Part shown: positions 56,701 to 64,000 of the stretch, one piece after another
Numbering within the stretch: position 1 is the first letter of the stretch
Layout of the letters: every line of letters begins with the position of its first letter
Notes under the pieces: model-generated
Databases searched by the model: none
What the model was told of the DNA's origin: nothing
The model's input: the letters and a program-made list of their open reading frames with translations, nothing else
DNA from: Eledone cirrhosa
Taxonomy: Eukaryota > Mollusca > Cephalopoda > Octopoda > Eledonidae
DNA length: 64,000 bases
Direction of reading: 5' to 3'
NCBI GenBank assembly: GCA_964016885.1
Contig: OZ024743.1
Coordinates: forward strand, 338,980,729 to 339,044,728
Translations under genes and position numbers: made by a program

Positions 56701-59700
56701 TTATTTCGGAACATAGCTACTTTTATATCATGTGTCTCAGAACATAGGTACATTTCTATCATGTATCTCGGAACATAGGTAGTTTTATATCATGTATCTC
56801 GGAACATTGGTATTTTATATCATGTATCTCGGAACATAGGTACTTTTATCTCATGTGTCTCGGAATATTGGTACTTTTATATCATGTGTCACAGAACATA
56901 GCTACTTTTATGTCATGAGTCTCAGAACATAGTTACTTTTATATCATGTGTCCGGAAAATTGTTTATTTGATATCATGTGTCTCATCACATAGCTACTTT
57001 TGTATCATCTATCTCAGAACATAGCTACTTTCATATCATGTATCTCTGAATATAGGTACTTTTATATCATGTATCTCAGAACATAGGCACTTTTATATCA
57101 TCTATCTCGGAACATAGGTACATTTATATCATGCGTCTCGGAACATAGCTACTCTTATATCATGTATCTCGGAACATAGGTACTTTTATGTCATGTGTCT
57201 CAGAACATAGCTACATTTATATCATGTATCTGGGAACATTGGTAAATTTATATAATGAATCTCGTAACATAGATACTTTTATATCTTCTGTCTTGGAACA
57301 TAGCTACTTTTATATCATGTATCTCGGAATATTGGTACTTTTATATCATGTATCTTAGAACATAGGTACTTTTATAGCATGTATCTCGGAACATTGGGAC
57401 TTTTATAGCATGTATCTCAGAACATAGCTACTTTTATATCATGTATCTCGGAATATAGGTACTTTTATATCATGTATCTCAGAACATAGGCACTTTTATA
57501 TCATCTATCTCGGAACATAGGCACTTTTATATAATGTATCTCATAACATAGCTACTTTTATATCATGTCTCAGAACATAGCAACTTTTATATCATGTATC
57601 TCGGAACATTGGTACTTTTATATCATGTATCTCATAACATAGCTACTTTTATATCATGTATCTCATAACATAGCTACTTTTATATCATGTGTCTCGGAAT
57701 ATTGGTACTTTTATGTCATGTCTCATAACATAGCTAATTTTATATGTTGTATCTCGGAACATTAGTACTTTTATGTCATGTGTCTCAGTACATAGCTACT
57801 TTTATATCATGTATCTCGGAACATAGCTACTTTTATATCATGTGTCTCATAACATAGCTACTTTTATATCATCTATCTCGGAACATAGCTACTTTTATAT
57901 CATGTGTCTCGGAATATTGGTACTTTTATGTCATGTCTCATAACATAGCTGATTTTATATCTTGTATCTCGGAACATTGGTACTTTTATGTCATGTGTCT
58001 CAGTACATAGCTACTTTTATATCATGCATCTCGGAACATAGCTACTTTTATATCATGTGTCTCATAACATAGCTACTTTTATATCATGTATCTCGGAACA
58101 TAGCTACTTTTATATCATGTGTCTCAGTACATAGCTACTTTTATATCATGCATCTCGGAACATTGGTACTTTTATAACGTGTGTCTCAGTACGTTGGTAC
58201 TTTTATATCATGTATTTCGGAACATAGGTACTTTTATATCATTATTTCGGAACATAAGTATTTATATATCATCTATCTCAGAACATAGGTACTTTTATAT
58301 TATGTATCTCGGAAAATTTGTACTTTTATATGATGTATCTCGGAACCTAGGTACGTTTATATCATCTCGCTCGGAACCTAGGTAATTTTATATCATGTGT
58401 CTCGGAATATTGGTACTTTTATCTCATGTGTCTCGGAACATTGGTACTTTTATACCATGAATCTCGGAACATTGGTACTTTTATATCATGTGTCTCAGAA
58501 CATAACTACTTTTATATCATACATCTCGGAACATAGGTACTTTTATATCATGTGTCTCATAACATAGCTTCTTTTATATCATGTGTCTCGGAACATTTGT
58601 ACTTATATATCATTTATCACAGAACATAGGTACTTTTCTATCATGTATCTCGGAATATTGATACTTTTATATCATGTGTCTCGGATAATTGGTACTTTTA
58701 TATCATGTGTCTCAGAACATTGGTACTTTTATATCATGTATCTTAGAACATAGGTACTTTTATATCATGAATCTCGGAACATTGGTACTTTTATATCATG
58801 TATCTCAGAACATAGCTACTTTTATATCATGTATCTCGGAACATAGCTACTTTTATATCATGTGTCTCGGAATATTGGTAATTTTATATCATATGTCTCA
58901 GAACATAGCTACTTTTATATCATGCATCTCGAAACGTTGGTACCTTTATATCATATGTCTCAGAACATAGCTACTTTTATATCATGTATCTCCGAATATT
59001 GGTACTTTTATATCATGTATCTCGGAACATAGGTACTTTTATATCATGTATTTCGTAAAATAGGTACTTTTATATCATGTATCTCCGAACATTGGTACTT
59101 TTATATCATGGATCTCGGGTCATAGGTACTTTTATATCATGTATTTCGGAACATAGGTACTTTTATATCATGTGTCTCAGAACATAGTTACTTTTATACC
59201 ATGTGTCATGGAATATTGGTACTTTTATGTCATGTGTCTCAGAACATAGCTACTTTTATATCATGTGTCTCGGAAAATTGGTAATTTTATATCATGTGTC
59301 TCATAACATAGCTACTTTTATATCATGTACCTCGGAAGATAGGTACTTTTATATCATGTATCTCGGAACTCAGGTACTTTTATATATTGTATCTCGGAAA
59401 ATTGGTACTTCTATATCATGTATCTTGGAACATAAGTACTTTTATATTATTTATTTCGGAACATAGCTACTTTTATATCATGTATCACCGAACATAGGTA
59501 CTGTTATATCATGTGTCTCAGAACATTGGTAGTTTTATATCATGTATCTCAGAACATAGCTATTTTATATCATGTGTCTCTGAATATTTGTACTTTTATG
59601 TCATATGTCTCGGAGAATTGGTAATTTTATATCATGTGTCTCAGAACATAGCTACTTTTATATCATGTGTCTCAGAACATAGCTACTTTTATATCATGTG

Positions 59701-62700
59701 TCTCAGAACATAGCTACTTTTATATCACGTGTCTCGGAAAACTGGTATTTTTATATCATGTGTCTCATAACATAGCTACTTTTATATCATGTGTCTGAGA
59801 ACATAGCTACTTTTATATCATGTATCTCGGAACATTGGTAACTTTATATCATGTGTCTCAGAACATAGCTACTTTTATATCATGTATCTCGGAACATTGG
59901 TACTTTTATGTCATGTGTCTCAGAACATAGCTACTTTTATATCATGTGTCTCAGAACATAGCTACTTTTATATCATGTGTGTCGGAATATTGGTACCTTT
60001 ATGTGATGTGTCTCATAACATAGCTACTTTTATATCATGTGTCTGAGAACATAGCTACTTTTATATCATGTATCTCGGAACATTGGTAACTTTATATCAT
60101 GTGTTTCAGAACATAGCTACTTTTATATCATGTATCTCGGAACATTGGTAACTTTATATCATGTGTCTCAGAACATAGCTACTTTTATATCATGTGTCTC
60201 GGAACATTGGTACTTTTATATCATGTGTCTCAGAACATAGTTACATTTATATCATGTGTCTCGGAACATTGGTACTTTAATATCATGTATCTCGGAACAT
60301 AGGCACTTTTGTATCATGTGTCTCAGAACATAGGTACTTTTATATCGTGTGTCTCGGAACATTGGTACTTTTATATCATGTATCTCGGAACATTGGTATT
60401 TTCATATCATGTATCTCGTAACATTGGTACTTTTATATCATGTCTCTCGCAACATAGGTACTTTTATATCACGTATCTCGGAAAATTGGTACTTTTATAT
60501 CATGTATCTCGGAACATTGGTACTTTTATATCATTATCTCGGAACATAAGTACTTTTATATCATCTATCTCAGAACATAGATACTTTTATATTATGTATC
60601 TCGGAAAATTGGTACTTTTATATCATGTATTTCGGAACCTAGGTACTTTTATATCATATCTCTCGGAACCTAGGTACTTTTATATCATGTGTCTCGGAAT
60701 ATTGGTACTTTTATCTCATGTGTCTCGAAACATTGGTACTTTTATATCATGTATCTCAGAACATAGCTACTTTTATATCATGTGTCTCAGAACATAGCTA
60801 CTTTTATATCATGTGTCTCATAACATAGCTACTTTTATATTATGTGTCTCGGAACATTTGTATTTATATATCATTTATCTCAGAACATAGGTACTTTTAT
60901 ATCATGTATCTCGGAACACTGGTACTTTTCTATCATGTATCTCGGAATATTGATACTTTTATATCATGTGTCTCGGAACATTGGTACTTTTATATCATGT
61001 ATCTTGGAACATTGGTATTTTCATATCATGTATCTCGGAACATTGGTATTTTTATATCATGTCTCTCGCAACATAGGTACTTTTATATCATGTATCTTGG
61101 AAAATTGGTACTTTTATATCATGTATCTCGGAACATTGGTACTTTTATATCATGTATCTCGGAAAATCGGTACTTTTATATCATGTATCTCAGAACATAG
61201 CTACTTTTACATCATGTGTCTCAGAACATAGCTACTTTTATATCATGCATCTCGGACATAGGTACTTTTATATTATGTATCTCGGAACATAGCTATTTTT
61301 ATATCATGTATTTCGGAACATAGGTATTTTATATCATGTATCTCGGAACATATCTGCTTTTATATCATATGTCTCAGAACATAGCTACTTTTATATCATG
61401 TGTCTCGGAAAACTGGTACTTTTATATCAAGTGGCTCATAACATAGCTACTTTTATATCATGTGTCTAAGAACATAGCTACTTTTATATCTTGTATCAGA
61501 GAACATTGGTACTTTTATGTCATGTATCTCGGATCATTGGTACTTTTATATCATGTATCTCGGAATATTGATACTTTTATATCATGTGTGACGGAACATT
61601 GGTACTTTTATATCATGTATCTCAGAACATTGGCATTTTATATCATGTATCTCGGAAAGTTGGTACTTTTATATCATGTTTCTAGGAACCTAGGTACTTT
61701 TACGTCATGTATCTCGGAACCTAGGTAATTTTATATCATGTATCTCGCAACATAGCTACTTTTATATCTTGTCTCTAAATATTGGTACTTTTATGTCATG
61801 TGTCTCAGAACATAGCTACCTTTATATCATGTGTCTCGGAAAATTGGTACTTTTATATCAGGCATCTCGGAACATTGGTACCTTTATATCATGTGTCTCA
61901 GAACATAGCTACTTTTATATCATGTATCTCGGAACATTGGTACTTTTATGTCATGTGTCTCAGAACCTAGCTACTTTTATATCTTGTATCTCGGAACATT
62001 GGTACTTTTATGTCATGTGTCTCAGAACATAGCTAATTTTATATCATGTGTCTCGGAACATTGGTACTTTTATATCATGTGTCTCAGAACATAGCTACTT
62101 TTATATCATGTGTCTCGGAACATTGGTACTTTTATATCATGTATATCAGAACATAGCTACTTTTATATCATGTCTTCGGAACATAAGTACTTTTATATCA
62201 TGTGTCTCGGAACATTGTTACTTTTATATGATGTGTCTCAGAACATAGTTACTTTTACGTCTCTAAACATTGGTATTTTAATATCATGTATCTCGGAACA
62301 TAGGTACTTTTATATCATGTGTCTCAGAACATAGGTACTTTTATATCATGTGTCTCAGAACATACTTACTTTTATATCATGTATCTCGGAACATTGGTAT
62401 TTTATTTCATGTAACTCTGAAAATAGGTACTTTTACATCATTATCTCGGAACATATGTACCTTTATATCATCTAGCGCAGAACATAGGTACTGTTATATC
62501 ATGTACCTCGGAAAATTGGTACTTTTATATCATGTATCTCGGAACCTAGGTACTTTTATATCATGTATCTCGGAATATAGCTACTTTTATATCATGTGTC
62601 TCGGAATATTGGTACTTTTATGTCTTGTGTCTCAGAACATAGCTCCTTTTATATCATGTGTCTCGGAAAATTGGTACTTTTATATGATGCATCTCGGAAC

Positions 62701-64000
62701 ATTTGTACCTTTATATCATGTGTCTCAGAACATAGCTACTTTTATATCATGTATCTCGGAACATTGGTACTTTTATGTCATGTGTCTCATAACATAGCTA
62801 CTTTTATATCATGTGTCTCAGAACATAACTACTTTTATATCATGTGGCTCGGAACATAGCTACTTTTATATCATGTGTCTCAGAACATAGCTACCTTTAT
62901 ATCATGCATCTCGGAACATTTGTACGTTTATATCACGTGTCTCAGAACATAGCTACTTTTATATCATGTATGTAGGAACATTGGTGCTTTTATATCATGT
63001 ATCTCGGAACATCGGTGCTTTTATATCATGTCTCTCGGAACATTGATACGTTTATATAATGTGTCTCAGAAGATAGCTACTTTTATATCATATGTCTCGG
63101 AACATTGGTACTTTTGTATAATGTATCTCTGACATAGGTACTTTTATATCATTATCTCGGAACATTGGTACTTTTATATCATGTATCTCAGAACATAGCT
63201 ACTTTTATATCATGTGTCTCAGAACATAGCTACTTTTATATCATGTGTCTCGGAACATTTGTACTTATATATCATTTATCCAGAACATAGGTACTTTTAT
63301 ATCATTTATCTCGGAACACTGGTACTTTTCTATCATGTATCTCGGAATATTTTACTTTTATATCATGTGTCTCGGAACATTGGTACTTTTATATCATGTA
63401 TCTCGGAACATGGTACTTTAATATCATATCTCTCGGAACATAGGTACTTTATATCATGTATCTCGGAACATAGGTACTTTTACATAATTATCTTGGAACA
63501 TATGTATTTTTATATCATGTATAGCAGAATATAGGTACTTTTATATCATGTATCTCGGAACATAGGTACTTTTATATTATGCATTTCGGAACTTAGCTAC
63601 TTTTATATCATGTGTCTCAGAACATAGGTACTTTTCTATCATGTATCCCGGAACATAGGTACTTTTATATCATGTTTCTCGAAACATAGGTACTTTTATA
63701 TCATGTATCTCAGAACATAGGTACTTTTATATCATGTATCTCGGAACATTGGTACATTAATCTCATGTATCTCGGAATATTGATACTTTTATATCATGTG
63801 TCACGGAACATTGGTATTTTTATATCATGTATCTCAGAACATAGGTACTTTTATATAATGTATCTCAGAACATTGGTACTTTTCTATCATGCATCTCGGA
63901 ACATAGGTACTTTTATATCATGTATCTCGGAACATAGGTACTTTTATATAATTATTTTGGAACATATGTATTTTTATATCATGTATCGCAGAATATAGGT
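53769..64000 (+). repeat. 31-bp satellite array, about 330 units, runs off the window
   Basis: The monomer reads TACTTTTATATCATGTATCT followed by CGGAACATTGG, and a common variant reads GTGTCTCAGAACATAGC. The array begins abruptly after GACCACAGACTGT. A diagnostic variant (GGAACATTTGTACTTATATA) recurs at 55721, 58590, 60851 and 63252, so there are higher-order blocks of about 2.3-2.9 kb. Because 31 is not a multiple of 3 and the + strand has few stops, long Tyr/Phe/Ile-rich frames of up to 162 codons appear. These are artefacts. Confidence 0.95.

Noticed and set aside
53774..63998. Dozens of 60-160 codon frames rich in Tyr, Phe, Ile, Ser
   Set aside because: They are read-through of the 31-bp satellite in shifting frames. 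No family motif and no codon-level constraint was seen.
43541..64000. CRISPR array, because of regular short repeats
   Set aside because: Units are contiguous with no unique spacers, in a eukaryotic genome, so this is satellite DNA.

Overview
The window is invertebrate nuclear DNA, most probably from a cephalopod mollusc and plausibly an octopus. This is inferred from the tRNA-derived SINEs, the large number of RTE-like LINE copies ending in (ATG)n, the abundant TA/CA microsatellites, and one spliced animal gene. It is not bacterial: there are no operons, no ribosome binding sites and no CRISPR. Almost all recognisable coding sequence belongs to decayed mobile elements. The only host gene found is the 3' half of an SGT1/SUGT1 homologue on the + strand. 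Its four exons are 21873-21980, 23805-23904, 35662-35828 and 37954-38061. They encode the end of the CS domain and the whole C-terminal SGS domain, and all junctions are in phase. The TPR domain and the start of the CS domain were not found and should lie upstream. LAYOUT: 1-1793 and 3434-5098 are two Penelope-like elements in opposite orientation, each with RT and GIY-YIG remnants. 5100-6949 is a 5'-truncated LINE whose RT frame is intact (family 1). 7227-9763 is a hAT DNA transposon with an 8-bp target duplication and a broken transposase. 10395-15780 is a stack of LINE copies placed head to tail and nested, with a SINE inside one of the 3' UTRs. 16201-16373 is a near-perfect foldback. 16820-19950 is a minus-strand family 2 LINE. 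21873-38061 is the SUGT1 3' half; its 11.8-kb intron holds a piggyBac remnant (24194-25255), an almost full-length family 3 LINE (25844-29303), SINEs, minisatellites and more LINE fragments. 39435-43540 is a decayed Gypsy-type LTR retrotransposon on the minus strand. 43541-53768 is a 26-bp satellite array with higher-order structure, interrupted by a LINE fragment. 53769-64000 is an unrelated 31-bp satellite that runs off the window. HOW THE PARTS RELATE: the LINEs appear to supply the retrotransposition machinery. The tRNA-headed SINE carries a body that matches LINE 3' UTR and a 3' tail that matches the last codons of family 1. The same tail also ends a third, unrelated repeat at 33546-33752. 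This looks like one 3' recognition module shared by three element types. No clearly new enzyme system was found. The most interesting signals are the shared tail, the chimeric SINE, the hierarchical satellite built on a 12-bp palindrome, and several long foldbacks.
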